Part shown: positions 52,926 to 60,510 of the stretch, one piece after another
Layout: each line of letters opens with the position of its first letter
Position numbering within the stretch: the first letter of the stretch is position 1
From: Parerythrobacter aestuarii
GTDB lineage: Bacteria; Pseudomonadota; Alphaproteobacteria; Sphingomonadales; Sphingomonadaceae
Assembly: GCF_030140925.1 (NCBI RefSeq)
Contig: NZ_JARBWD010000001.1
Coordinates: forward strand, 620,001-684,000
Direction: 5' to 3'
Length of the DNA stretch: 64,000 nt
Translations under genes and position numbers: made by a program
Notes under the pieces: model-generated
What the model was told of the DNA's origin: nothing
The model's input: only the letters and a program-made list of their open reading frames with translations
The model's database searches: none

Positions 52926-52960
52926 CTCAAATATTGTAAGTGTTGCATACAATATTTGAG
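52926..52960. promoter_or_regulatory. Extended class A palindrome before folD
   Basis: The class A core TTGTAAGTGTTGCATACAA (52934-52952) is embedded in a longer inverted repeat whose arms run from 52926-52938 to 52948-52960 (arm CTCAAATATTGTA, 13 bases, all paired). It is the only class A site with such long arms. It lies in the 59-base gap between folD (start 52916) and the upstream SDR gene (stop 52976), both minus. It could be an operator, or it could act as a hairpin for the SDR transcript, although the right flank for that has no T-tract. Confidence 0.62.
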
Positions 52961-52975
52961 GCGCGCGGCAAGCTG

Positions 52976-53812
52976 TCAGAGGATGAAATGATCCCCTGCG
53001 CCGCGCACGGTGACATCGCTGATCGAGACGCCCCAGGGCTGGTCGATCACATGGATCACGGCATCGGCAATATGCTCGGGCGCGAGGCTGGCATAGTCGA
53101 TGTTGTCCGGGTCGAGCCGCTCGGCGGGGAAGGTACCTTCAGCCAGCTGGCCGAGCATTTCCATGAAATCGGGCATGTTCTGGCCAAGGATGCCGACGCC
53201 CGCCGCCTGGTTCACGACGGTGGCGGAAAGGCCGGTGGTGGGGACCCCTGTCGGGCGGATCGTGGTCACCTTGATCTTGCCGCGCGATTCGACCCGCAGC
53301 GATTCCGACAGGAAGCCCACCGCCGCCTTGGTCGCGCTATAGATGCCCGCCCCCGCGACCGGGAAATTGCCATAGATGCTGGCGATATTGATCACCTGCC
53401 CGCGGTCCTGCGCGATCATCTGGTCATGCACCGCGACGATCCCGTGCATGATCCCCTTGAGGTTGATGTCGATGCAGCGGTTCCAGGCGTCGAGCGCCGC
53501 CTCGTGGTCGGCCCAGAAGGCGAGCGGCATGATGCCGGCGTTGTTGAGCATGACGTCCACGCCGCCGTAGGCATCGACGCTGGCGGCGACTGCTGCCCGC
53601 ACATCCCCGACCTCCCGGACATCGCAGGCCACCGCCTGCGCTTCGCCGCCGGCTTCGCGCACGGCCCCGGCGGTCGCTTCGGCAGCGGCGAGGTCGATAT
53701 CGGCGCAGGTCAACTTCGCTCCGCGCGCCCCAGCCTTTTCGCACACGAGACGGCCGAAGCCGCCTCCGGCACCGGTCACGACGATGGATTTCCCCGCAAT
53801 ATGGTCGGTCAT
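52976..53812 (-). CDS. Short-chain dehydrogenase/reductase
   Basis: A 278-aa classical SDR with the loop TGAGGGFGRLVCEKA, then NNAGIMPLAFW and the catalytic YSATKAAVGFLSESL. A C-terminal extension (PDNIDYASLAPEHIADAVIHVIDQP) follows. ATG 53812 lies 16 bases from the ALDH stop, so the two genes form one transcript. Possibly oxidises a primary alcohol to the aldehyde handled by the adjacent dehydrogenase. Confidence 0.84.
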   Translation of the reverse strand: MTDHIAGKSIVVTGAGGGFGRLVCEKAGARGAKLTCADIDLAAAEATAGAVREAGGEAQAVACDVREVGDVRAAVAASVDAYGGVDVMLNNAGIMPLAFWADHEAALDAWNRCIDINLKGIMHGIVAVHDQMIAQDRGQVINIASIYGNFPVAGAGIYSATKAAVGFLSESLRVESRGKIKVTTIRPTGVPTTGLSATVVNQAAGVGILGQNMPDFMEMLGQLAEGTFPAERLDPDNIDYASLAPEHIADAVIHVIDQPWGVSISDVTVRGAGDHFIL

Positions 53813-53828
53813 GCTGGTGTGCTCCCTG

Positions 53829-55301
53829 TCACAGATGGCCGGGCATGGCGTCGATCAGGATGGTCTTGCTTTCAAGGCATCCGAGCAAGCCCTCCGGCCC
53901 GCCCTCGCGGCCGATGCCCGATTGCTTGAATCCGCCGAAGGGCAGGCCGAAATCCATTCGTAGGCCGTTCTGCCCCACCGCGCCCGAACGGATGCGGCGA
54001 GCGATGCGATAGGCGGCCTCGGCGTCCTGCGTCAGCACCGAACCATTAAGACCGTAGTTGGACTCGTTGGCGATACGGATGGCGTCTTCCTCGTCCTCGC
54101 ACGGGATCAGACACAGCACCGGGCCGAAGATCTCCTCCTGCGCAATGCGGCTGGTGTTGTCGACATTGGCGAACAGCGTCGGCTCGATGAAATAGCCCCG
54201 GTTCATGTGGCTGGTGCGATTGCCGCCGGTCACGAGATCGGCGGTCTGCTTGCCTTCCTCGATATAGCTCTCGACCCGTTCCAACTGCCGCTTCATTGCC
54301 AGCGGGCCGAGCTGGGTTTCGGGATCGTCGCTATGGCCGATGCGGATCTTCTGCATCTCGCCAGCGATGGCGTCGGCGATCTCGTCATGCCGCCGGCGCG
54401 GGACGATCGCGCGACTGAGCATGGCGCAGACCTGCCCGCTCATGATGGTGATGGTGTTGGCGAGCAATCCCGCCGCCGCCTCGGTCGGGAAATCGTCGCG
54501 GATGATCGCGGCCGACTTGCCGCCCAGCTCGAGCGTGCAGCGGGCGATGCGCTCTCCGCAGACGCTGGCGATGCGCTTGCCGGCGAGAGTCGAGCCGGTG
54601 AAGCTGACCTTGTCTACGCCATGGTTGCAGACGAGATGATCGCTCGCCTCGCGTTCTGCAGGAACGAGGTTCACCACGCCGGGCGGGATCCCGGCAGCTT
54701 CCGCTGCCTCGGCGATGATATAAGCTTCGAGCGGTGTTTCGGGTGAAGGCTTCATGATCACTGTGCAGCCTGCCAGCAGCGCATAGGCGACCTTGTTGGC
54801 CATGATCCCGAACGGGCCGTTCCATGGCGCGATGGCGGCCACCACACCGACGGGCTCGTAGGCGATCAGCCCGACTTCGGCACCGATCGTGGGGCGATGC
54901 TCGACGAATTCGAAGGCCTCGGCAAAACCGGCGATCCCGTCGAGCGTGGCGATGCTGCCTTGGTGCATCGGCCCTGCAAAGCTGGCGAGGCCGCCGACCT
55001 GCGCGGTCCATGCCGCCGCCAGTTCCCCGGCGCGCGGGCGCATGTGCTCGACCATTTTGCGGAAGGCGGCAATGCGCTCGCCCGGCGGCATCTGCGGCCA
55101 TGGCCCATGATCGAACGCCTCGCGCGCGGATGCGACTGCAACATCCATATCCTGCGGCCCGGCTTCGGCGGTATGGGCGACGACTTGCTCCGTATTGGGC
55201 GAGACGATTTCCAGTTGCCGACTCGATTGCGGTGCCACCCACGTGCCACCAATATAGAGCTTGTCAGGATGGGCGATCGAAACGCCTTGGGGCAGCAGCA
55301 T
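53829..55301 (-). CDS. Aldehyde dehydrogenase (NAD-dependent)
   Basis: A 490-aa ALDH with the proton-relay Asn in AIAPWNGPFGIMANKVAYAL, the cofactor region VSFTGSTLAGKRI, the Glu in LELGGKSAAIIRDD, and the catalytic Cys in SGQVCAMLSR. The C-terminal EEIFGPVLCLIPCEDEEDA is family-typical. The ATG at 55301 is chosen as the first Met before the conserved DKLYIGGTWV segment. It likely oxidises aromatic aldehydes such as vanillin or a dimer aldehyde, by neighbourhood. It lies between a TonB receptor gene and an SDR. Confidence 0.92.
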   Translation of the reverse strand: MLLPQGVSIAHPDKLYIGGTWVAPQSSRQLEIVSPNTEQVVAHTAEAGPQDMDVAVASAREAFDHGPWPQMPPGERIAAFRKMVEHMRPRAGELAAAWTAQVGGLASFAGPMHQGSIATLDGIAGFAEAFEFVEHRPTIGAEVGLIAYEPVGVVAAIAPWNGPFGIMANKVAYALLAGCTVIMKPSPETPLEAYIIAEAAEAAGIPPGVVNLVPAEREASDHLVCNHGVDKVSFTGSTLAGKRIASVCGERIARCTLELGGKSAAIIRDDFPTEAAAGLLANTITIMSGQVCAMLSRAIVPRRRHDEIADAIAGEMQKIRIGHSDDPETQLGPLAMKRQLERVESYIEEGKQTADLVTGGNRTSHMNRGYFIEPTLFANVDNTSRIAQEEIFGPVLCLIPCEDEEDAIRIANESNYGLNGSVLTQDAEAAYRIARRIRSGAVGQNGLRMDFGLPFGGFKQSGIGREGGPEGLLGCLESKTILIDAMPGHL

Positions 55302-55337
55302 GGTCAACTCCGGCAATCGTGTTTCATGAAACAAGAA

Positions 55338-55359
55338 GGGCGGCCCCGCAGGACCGCCC
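55338..55359 (-). terminator. Hairpin after TonB receptor 2
   Basis: GGGCGG (55338-55343) pairs with CCGCCC (55354-55359), with further GG/CC pairs inside around a GCA loop. On the minus strand it is followed by TTCTTGTTT. It lies 26 bases beyond the TonB receptor 2 stop and before the ALDH gene, so it probably ends or attenuates the receptor transcript. Confidence 0.65.
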
Positions 55360-55384
55360 CCTGTTGTCCGATCCGGTGGGCGGA

Positions 55385-57871
55385 TCAGAAGTCCTTGCGG
55401 ACCGTCAGTGCCCATTCGCGCGGTGCAGCGGGCAGGGCCTTGTCGAAGCCGGCACCCGCACCCAGCAGGTTGAAACGGCTGAGGAAGTAGTACTCGTCGG
55501 TTATGTTGGTCACTTCGAGTGAAACCGACAGGTCCTCATTTGCGTTGCGCCAGGTCAACCGGCCATTGAGCGTGGTGAAGCTCGGCATGAAGTTAAGCGT
55601 GCGCACACCGTTGAGCGTGGTCGGGCCGGTGTATTGCTTGTCCTGGTAGGCCAGGTCGAGGCGCGGGGTAATGCTGCCCGAGCCGCCGAGGTCGGCCTTG
55701 TACTGGATGCCGGCGTTGAACTTCCACTGCGGCACCGCTGGCGGATCGGTCGGTACTACGCCCGCAGGGTTGGTGCCGAAGACGCCGGGCGAGATTTCCA
55801 CGCTCGGGTTGGTAGCCGCCGGATTGAGTGAGCTCGTCTTCAATTCCTGATCGATGTAGCTGACAGCGGCATCGATATTGAGCCCGTCGACCGGTTCGGC
55901 CACGAACTCAAGCTCGATCCCCCAAACCTCGGCATCGCCGGCGTTCAGACGTGCCGCGCAAGGTGCGGTGGGGCAGGCCGAAACCGGGATTTGCAGGTCG
56001 GTGTAGTCGTTCATGAACACCGCCCCGTTGAGGCGCACCCGGTTGTCAGCGAAGTCGCTCTTGAAGCCTGCTTCGAAAGCGGTGACCTTTTCCGGGTTGA
56101 ACGGGATCAGCTGCGCCGCGTTAAACGGACGCGGATTAGAACCGCCGCCCTTGAAGCCGGTCGAGACCGAGATGTAGGTCAGCAGCGCGTCCGACCAGCG
56201 ATAGTCCACCGCGACACGGTAATCGAGCTTGTCTGCGCTGTAGCTGGCGGTGTTGCCAGTGAGCGCGCCCGGTGTCCCGGCACCGTTGATGGCACCCAGC
56301 GGGTCGAGGAACGGGTTGATCGTGCCGTCGAGGTTGAGACGGAAATAGGTCTGGTCCTTCGATTCGTCGGTGTAGCGGACACCGGCATTGACGGTTAGGC
56401 GATCCGTCAGCTCCCAACCGATGTTTCCGAACACGGCAATAGCTTCTGCCGCGGTCGGATCGGGCTGGCGGAACTGCAGCGGGAAGACCGAGACATAGCG
56501 GATGTCCTGGAAGGAATCGTAGACCGAATCCTGCTCGAAATAATACCCGCCGACGGTGATGTTGATCCCATCTGCCGGCTCGATATTCAGGCGCAGTTCC
56601 TGGCTGAAGCTCTCATTCGAGAGGAAGTTACGGCCGAAATTGGTGTTGATCGGTGTCAGGTCGTCATCGGTATAGAACTCGGTATCGAACTCGCGATAAC
56701 CGGTGATCGAAGTCAGCTGCACATTGTCGCTGATATCGAGCACCATGTTGAGCGAGACGCCCCAGCCTTCATAGATGCTGCGGTCGTTGCCTGAGGTTGC
56801 TGCCAGCGGCGTGCCGGCCGCGCCGAGCGGGTCGATATAGAACGGCGGGTTGCCAGGAGGGGCAACGTTGAGTGCGGGCTGCCAGGTGATTGCCGGCTGG
56901 CCAGTGGTGGCATAGTTACAGAACGGGCCGCAGATGAACTGGTTCGACAGTTCCACCCCGTTGACTGCGGTATTCGGTGCCGGGACCGGCCCGGTGTTGA
57001 GCAGGACTTCGCCAGCGATGGTGCGATCGTCCTTCACGTAGTCCGCGCTCAACGTTGCTTCGAAGCGATCGCTCGGTTCCCATCGCAGGATGCCGCGAAC
57101 GGCCTGGTAGCCGGTGCCGCCCAGCTCGCTCAAGACGCAATCAGCGGCGCCGGAGTTCGTCGACGGAATGCCGCTGTTGGGGAAGGCGCAGCCATAGTCG
57201 ATCCGGTCGACATAGCCGTCCTGCTCCTTGAACACGCCCGAAACGCGCATGAACAGGTTGTCGGTGAAGCCGAAGTCGGCCGCGCCGCGCAGGCCAATAC
57301 GGTTGCGCGAACCATAGGTGGCCTCAAGGAAGCCGGTATTGTCGCCGGTCGGCTTGCGCGAATAGAACTTGATCGCGCCACCGGCCGAGTTGCGTCCGGT
57401 CAGTGTGCCTTGCGGGCCGCGCAGGATTTCCACTCGCTCCACATCGAGCAGGTCGAAGATCGCGCCGGTCAGCTGCGGGTAGTAGACATCGTCGATGTAG
57501 ATGCCGACGCCGGGCTCGAATGCCGGGTTGAAGTCGTTCTGTCCCACACCGCGGATCGATGCCGTGACCGAAGGGCCGAAGCTCGCGCCCTGCGGGCGGA
57601 TCGCCACGTTCGGGGCTGCGTCAGCAACCTGTGCAAGGTTGGTCTGGCTCTTCGCTTCGATCATGTCCGCCGTGACGGCGGTGATGGCGAGCGGCGTGTC
57701 CTGGATGTTCTGCTCGCGGAACTGGGCGGTCACAATGATGATATTGCCATCATCCTTTTGTGCCCCTTCGGTATCCTGCGCCAGGGCAGGCATGGCTGCG
57801 GTCATCGAAATTGCAGACGCGCCAAGCGCAAGCGAACGAATTGCGGTCCGCGACCGTACGAAGTTCCTCAT
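55385..57871 (-). CDS. TonB-dependent outer-membrane receptor 2
   Basis: An 828-aa receptor. The signal peptide ends at MPALAQ, followed by IIIVTAQFREQNIQDTPLAITAV, nearly the same as in receptor 1. The plug contains VERVEILRGPQGTLTGRNSAGGAIKFYS, and a beta-barrel ends in VRKDF. ATG 57871 follows GGGAGAGGATA. The long open frame to 57949 is not used and would cross the class A palindrome. It probably imports an aromatic compound; the ligand is not known. Confidence 0.93.
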   Translation of the reverse strand: MRNFVRSRTAIRSLALGASAISMTAAMPALAQDTEGAQKDDGNIIIVTAQFREQNIQDTPLAITAVTADMIEAKSQTNLAQVADAAPNVAIRPQGASFGPSVTASIRGVGQNDFNPAFEPGVGIYIDDVYYPQLTGAIFDLLDVERVEILRGPQGTLTGRNSAGGAIKFYSRKPTGDNTGFLEATYGSRNRIGLRGAADFGFTDNLFMRVSGVFKEQDGYVDRIDYGCAFPNSGIPSTNSGAADCVLSELGGTGYQAVRGILRWEPSDRFEATLSADYVKDDRTIAGEVLLNTGPVPAPNTAVNGVELSNQFICGPFCNYATTGQPAITWQPALNVAPPGNPPFYIDPLGAAGTPLAATSGNDRSIYEGWGVSLNMVLDISDNVQLTSITGYREFDTEFYTDDDLTPINTNFGRNFLSNESFSQELRLNIEPADGINITVGGYYFEQDSVYDSFQDIRYVSVFPLQFRQPDPTAAEAIAVFGNIGWELTDRLTVNAGVRYTDESKDQTYFRLNLDGTINPFLDPLGAINGAGTPGALTGNTASYSADKLDYRVAVDYRWSDALLTYISVSTGFKGGGSNPRPFNAAQLIPFNPEKVTAFEAGFKSDFADNRVRLNGAVFMNDYTDLQIPVSACPTAPCAARLNAGDAEVWGIELEFVAEPVDGLNIDAAVSYIDQELKTSSLNPAATNPSVEISPGVFGTNPAGVVPTDPPAVPQWKFNAGIQYKADLGGSGSITPRLDLAYQDKQYTGPTTLNGVRTLNFMPSFTTLNGRLTWRNANEDLSVSLEVTNITDEYYFLSRFNLLGAGAGFDKALPAAPREWALTVRKDF

Positions 57872-57915
57872 TATCCTCTCCCTCACTGGTGACCATGCCG
57901 GCCAGTATTCCAGAT

Positions 57916-57934
57916 TTGTAAGTAAGACACACAA
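57916..57934. promoter_or_regulatory. Class A palindrome before TonB receptor 2
   Basis: TTGTAAGTAAGACACACAA matches class A, with one difference in the right half. It is 45 bases upstream of the receptor start. The 179-base gap also contains a class C site at 58008 near the divergent MarR gene. Confidence 0.66.
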
Positions 57935-58007
57935 TTCAGGAAATCGCAAGGATGAAGCGCCCCGGTGTGCCCACTCATGCCGAATGCTGCACAGGTGGAG
58001 CCAAAAA

Positions 58008-58021
58008 GCAACAATTGTTAG
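58008..58021. promoter_or_regulatory. Class C palindrome before MarR regulator 2
   Basis: GCAACAATTGTTAG contains the central AACAATTGTT dyad of class C, with its left edge changed. It lies 30 bases before the start of MarR regulator 2, which makes it an autoregulatory candidate. Confidence 0.55.
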
Positions 58022-58050
58022 TATTCTTGCCTTTCCGTGCTGCGTGATGG

Positions 58051-58584
58051 ATGACGCGATTGATGACCGAATCGCGCGATCAGGGGGCTTTCAGGGACCC
58101 GGAAGCAGAGTTGCTGTCCGATGACGGCAACCTTGCGCTGCTTATCCGGCTGCTCAAACTTGGCAGCTTCATCAATACCCCGATGAAGGAAGGTGTCTGC
58201 GAACCGCACGATATCGCCCAGACCGAGTTGAAAGTGGTTATGGCGCTGGCAGGCGAAGGGGCACTGGCGGGGCATGATCTGGTCAATATCATGGGCATGG
58301 CCCCGATGAATGTCAGCCGGGCAATCGCCGGCCTGCGCGAACGCGGACTGATCGAGTCGGTCGAGGACAGGGATAACCGCCGCCGCAAGCCGGTAAGGCT
58401 GAGCGCAGCCGGGGAAGAATTCTACAAGACCTTTGGCCCGGAGCTGCAGAAATTGTCCGATGAAGTGCTTGGCACCTTGAGCGCGCGCGAACGCGCCAGC
58501 CTGACCCGAATGGTCGACAAGGTGAATGCAGCCATGGCTGGGTGGATCACCAGCCATCACCAGGATGTGAAATTGGGTCGTTAG
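58051..58584 (+). CDS. MarR-family transcriptional regulator 2
   Basis: A 177-aa winged-helix regulator. The HTH region is EGALAGHDLVNIMGMAPMNVSRAIAGLRERGLIESVEDRDNRRRKPVRLSAAG, with the basic wing DNRRRKP. The N-terminal extension of about 45 residues (to PMKEGV) is longer than in MarR 1. A second ATG at 58063 is also possible, and neither has a strong ribosome-binding site. It is divergent from TonB receptor 2 and ends three bases before the convergent LigW-like gene. It is a candidate binder of class C sites. Confidence 0.86.
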   Translation: MTRLMTESRDQGAFRDPEAELLSDDGNLALLIRLLKLGSFINTPMKEGVCEPHDIAQTELKVVMALAGEGALAGHDLVNIMGMAPMNVSRAIAGLRERGLIESVEDRDNRRRKPVRLSAAGEEFYKTFGPELQKLSDEVLGTLSARERASLTRMVDKVNAAMAGWITSHHQDVKLGR

Positions 58585-58587
58585 GTC

Positions 58588-59712
58588 CTAGGGCAGCTTG
58601 AACAGCGCCCGGGCATTGCCTTCCATCAGCATTTGCTTGTGCACGGGGCTGAGGTCCATCGGGTCATAGGCGGCGACTTCGTCCGAGCTCTGCTGGTAGG
58701 GATAGTCCATCGCGTAGAGCACGCGGTCGGGCCCCATCACATCCATGCAGAAGCGGATCGCCGGCTCCCAGCCGACGCCGCTGGTGGTGATCCAGATATT
58801 GGTGCGGAAATAGTGGCTGACGGGATGCTTGAGCGTCACCGCCGGTTGTCCGCCCCGCAGGCCCGGCACGCCATCCGCGTTCGATTGCATCCAGTCGAAG
58901 CGATAGAGATGCAGCGGCAGGCATTCACCAAGGTGGCCGATACATAGCTTCAGATTGGGGAAGCGATCGAACGCGCCTGAGAATATCAGCCCCATGGTGT
59001 GCAGCCACACATCGTGCGGGAAGCCGCCCAGTGCTCCGGTGAACCCGCGCGCGGCATATTGCGGGGCCATGTATGGCGCGGTCGGGTGGATGTAGAGCGG
59101 GGCGTCGAGCGCTTCGAGCGCTTCGAGGATCGGGAAATATTCCTCCTCGTCGAGATAGTGCCCCTGGAAATGCGAATTGAGCACTGCGCCGTTAAGGCCG
59201 AGCGTCTGCACGGCCCGCTCAAGCTCCTTCACCGACCCTGCCACATCGCGCGGGTCGAAGGCGGCAAGCGCGGAAAAGCGGTCGGGATGGCGGGCGCAGG
59301 CATCGGCGGCGATATCGTTCGCCTGCCGGGCCAGCGGGGTGCCTTCGCCCGGGCGGACGACCTGCACGCCAGGGCTGGTCAGGAGCAGCAGCTGCCGGTC
59401 GATGCCGTATTCGTCCATGTGCGCAAGGCGCAGGTCGCCAAGGTCCTGCAGCATCTCTTGCAGCTGCGGCATGGAAGCGAACATGCCTGCCATCGCCAGC
59501 GACTTGTCATCGCTCTCGCCGCTTTCGAGGTACTCAAGCTGCGCCTTGACCAGCTCGGGGAAGGTCCAGGCCTCTTCGGTCGCGATACGCTGGTAGGGGG
59601 CATTGCGGTCGATCTCTCGGGCCGGCGGTGCCATGCCGATACGGGTGCGGATACCCCGCTCAGGCATGTAACCGCGCAGACCTTTCTCGCTGCCGTCGGG
59701 AAGCAGGGTCAT
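58588..59712 (-). CDS. LigW-like decarboxylase of the amidohydrolase-2 family
   Basis: A 374-aa protein matching 5-carboxyvanillate decarboxylase LigW as I recall it. RIATEEAW (metal Glu), RLAHMDEYGIDRQLLLLTSPGVQ, QANDIAADACARHPDRF, LNSHFQGHYLDEEEYF, LYIHPTAPYM (metal His), CIGHLGECLPLHLYRFDWM and LYAMDYPYQ (metal Asp) all align. LigW removes CO2 non-oxidatively from hydroxy-methoxy-isophthalate-type acids using Mn/Zn. The N-terminal extension of about 40 residues before the first motif is longer than usual, so an internal Met may be the true start. It follows the NTF2-like gene by 13 bases. Confidence 0.86.
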   Translation of the reverse strand: MTLLPDGSEKGLRGYMPERGIRTRIGMAPPAREIDRNAPYQRIATEEAWTFPELVKAQLEYLESGESDDKSLAMAGMFASMPQLQEMLQDLGDLRLAHMDEYGIDRQLLLLTSPGVQVVRPGEGTPLARQANDIAADACARHPDRFSALAAFDPRDVAGSVKELERAVQTLGLNGAVLNSHFQGHYLDEEEYFPILEALEALDAPLYIHPTAPYMAPQYAARGFTGALGGFPHDVWLHTMGLIFSGAFDRFPNLKLCIGHLGECLPLHLYRFDWMQSNADGVPGLRGGQPAVTLKHPVSHYFRTNIWITTSGVGWEPAIRFCMDVMGPDRVLYAMDYPYQQSSDEVAAYDPMDLSPVHKQMLMEGNARALFKLP

Positions 59713-59725
59713 GGCCGTATGCTCC

Positions 59726-60439
59726 CTACTGGTCCTTCATCGCTGTGAAGTGCCCGGCCTTGAAGGCCGCGCCCAGGACCGGGTGAGCAAAGCTCATTGC
59801 GACTTCCTGGCGGTGCGGCCAGGTCTGGCGCCATTCCTCTTCCGGCAGGATGATGTCCGGGCCGATCGGGTTCTCAGGATAGGTCTGTACCGCCGGTTGT
59901 AGATGCGCCTCGGTCTTGGCCCAGCCGGTCTCGTAGTCGGCCTGCCACTGCATCATGTAATTGAGCCGTTTGATCTTCCACACGCCGTCTTCACGAACGT
60001 AATCGTTTTCGTAGATCCCGGCTTCCCAGAACTGCTGCGGCACCTCGTCGGGCTTCTGGTCGAGGGCGCTGTCGTGCCAGCCCCCGGCGAGGATCCCACG
60101 GAAGCGGCCTTTGGCTGTCTGGCGATCCTCGGCCACGGTGATGACGTCCTGCAGCTGGAAATGGTCGAGCAGCAGGCCATAGACCGGGCCGCGCTTGCCG
60201 CCGGTGAACAGGTTCTGGATCCAGGTGCCATAGAGCCGCATGACCCCGGCATGGCCGCGATACTCGCCCGAGAGGAACACCACCGCCCCGTCCTCGGCGA
60301 AGAGGCCGGCGACTTCCTCTGGTCGATTGTAGTCGATGTAATAGCCATAGGCCATTTGCAGGCGACGGATCGCGGCTTCGTCTTCCATGCGGGCGACCCG
60401 GCGCTCGAGCTCGCCCAGGCGGTCTTCGACAACAGACAT
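59726..60439 (-). CDS. NTF2/SnoaL-like protein (diarylpropane-lyase-type size)
   Basis: A 237-aa protein with an N-terminal coiled-coil-like leader (VVEDRLGELERRVARMEDEAAIRRLQM) and an NTF2-like fold pattern (YGYYIDYNRPEEVAGLFAEDGAVVFLSGEYRGHAGVMRLY). LWIQN-type and YENDYVREDGVWKIKRLNYMMQW segments follow. Long NTF2-like proteins of this kind in sphingomonads include the diarylpropane lyase LdpA. The ATG at 60439 is preceded by GGGAGAG. It is divergent from a LigD-like SDR gene across class A and C palindromes. Activity not determinable from sequence. Confidence 0.78.
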   Translation of the reverse strand: MSVVEDRLGELERRVARMEDEAAIRRLQMAYGYYIDYNRPEEVAGLFAEDGAVVFLSGEYRGHAGVMRLYGTWIQNLFTGGKRGPVYGLLLDHFQLQDVITVAEDRQTAKGRFRGILAGGWHDSALDQKPDEVPQQFWEAGIYENDYVREDGVWKIKRLNYMMQWQADYETGWAKTEAHLQPAVQTYPENPIGPDIILPEEEWRQTWPHRQEVAMSFAHPVLGAAFKAGHFTAMKDQ

Positions 60440-60458
60440 TCTCGACTCTCCCACTATT

Positions 60459-60477
60459 TTGTATGTAACACTAACGA
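60459..60477. promoter_or_regulatory. Class A palindrome, overlapping class C
   Basis: TTGTATGTAACACTAACGA matches class A with one mismatch in the last three bases. The next dyad, CTAACGATTGTTAG at 60471-60484, overlaps it by seven bases. It lies in the 71-base divergent gap between the NTF2-like gene (start 60439) and the SDR gene at 60511. Confidence 0.62.
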
Positions 60478-60484
60478 TTGTTAG
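60471..60484. promoter_or_regulatory. Class C palindrome, overlapping class A
   Basis: CTAACGATTGTTAG differs from the class C core by one base. The overlap with the class A site at 60459 means the two binding events would exclude each other or share a protein. Confidence 0.58.
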
Positions 60485-60510
60485 CGAGTTGGCGAGAGGA
60501 ATCTTCAGCA

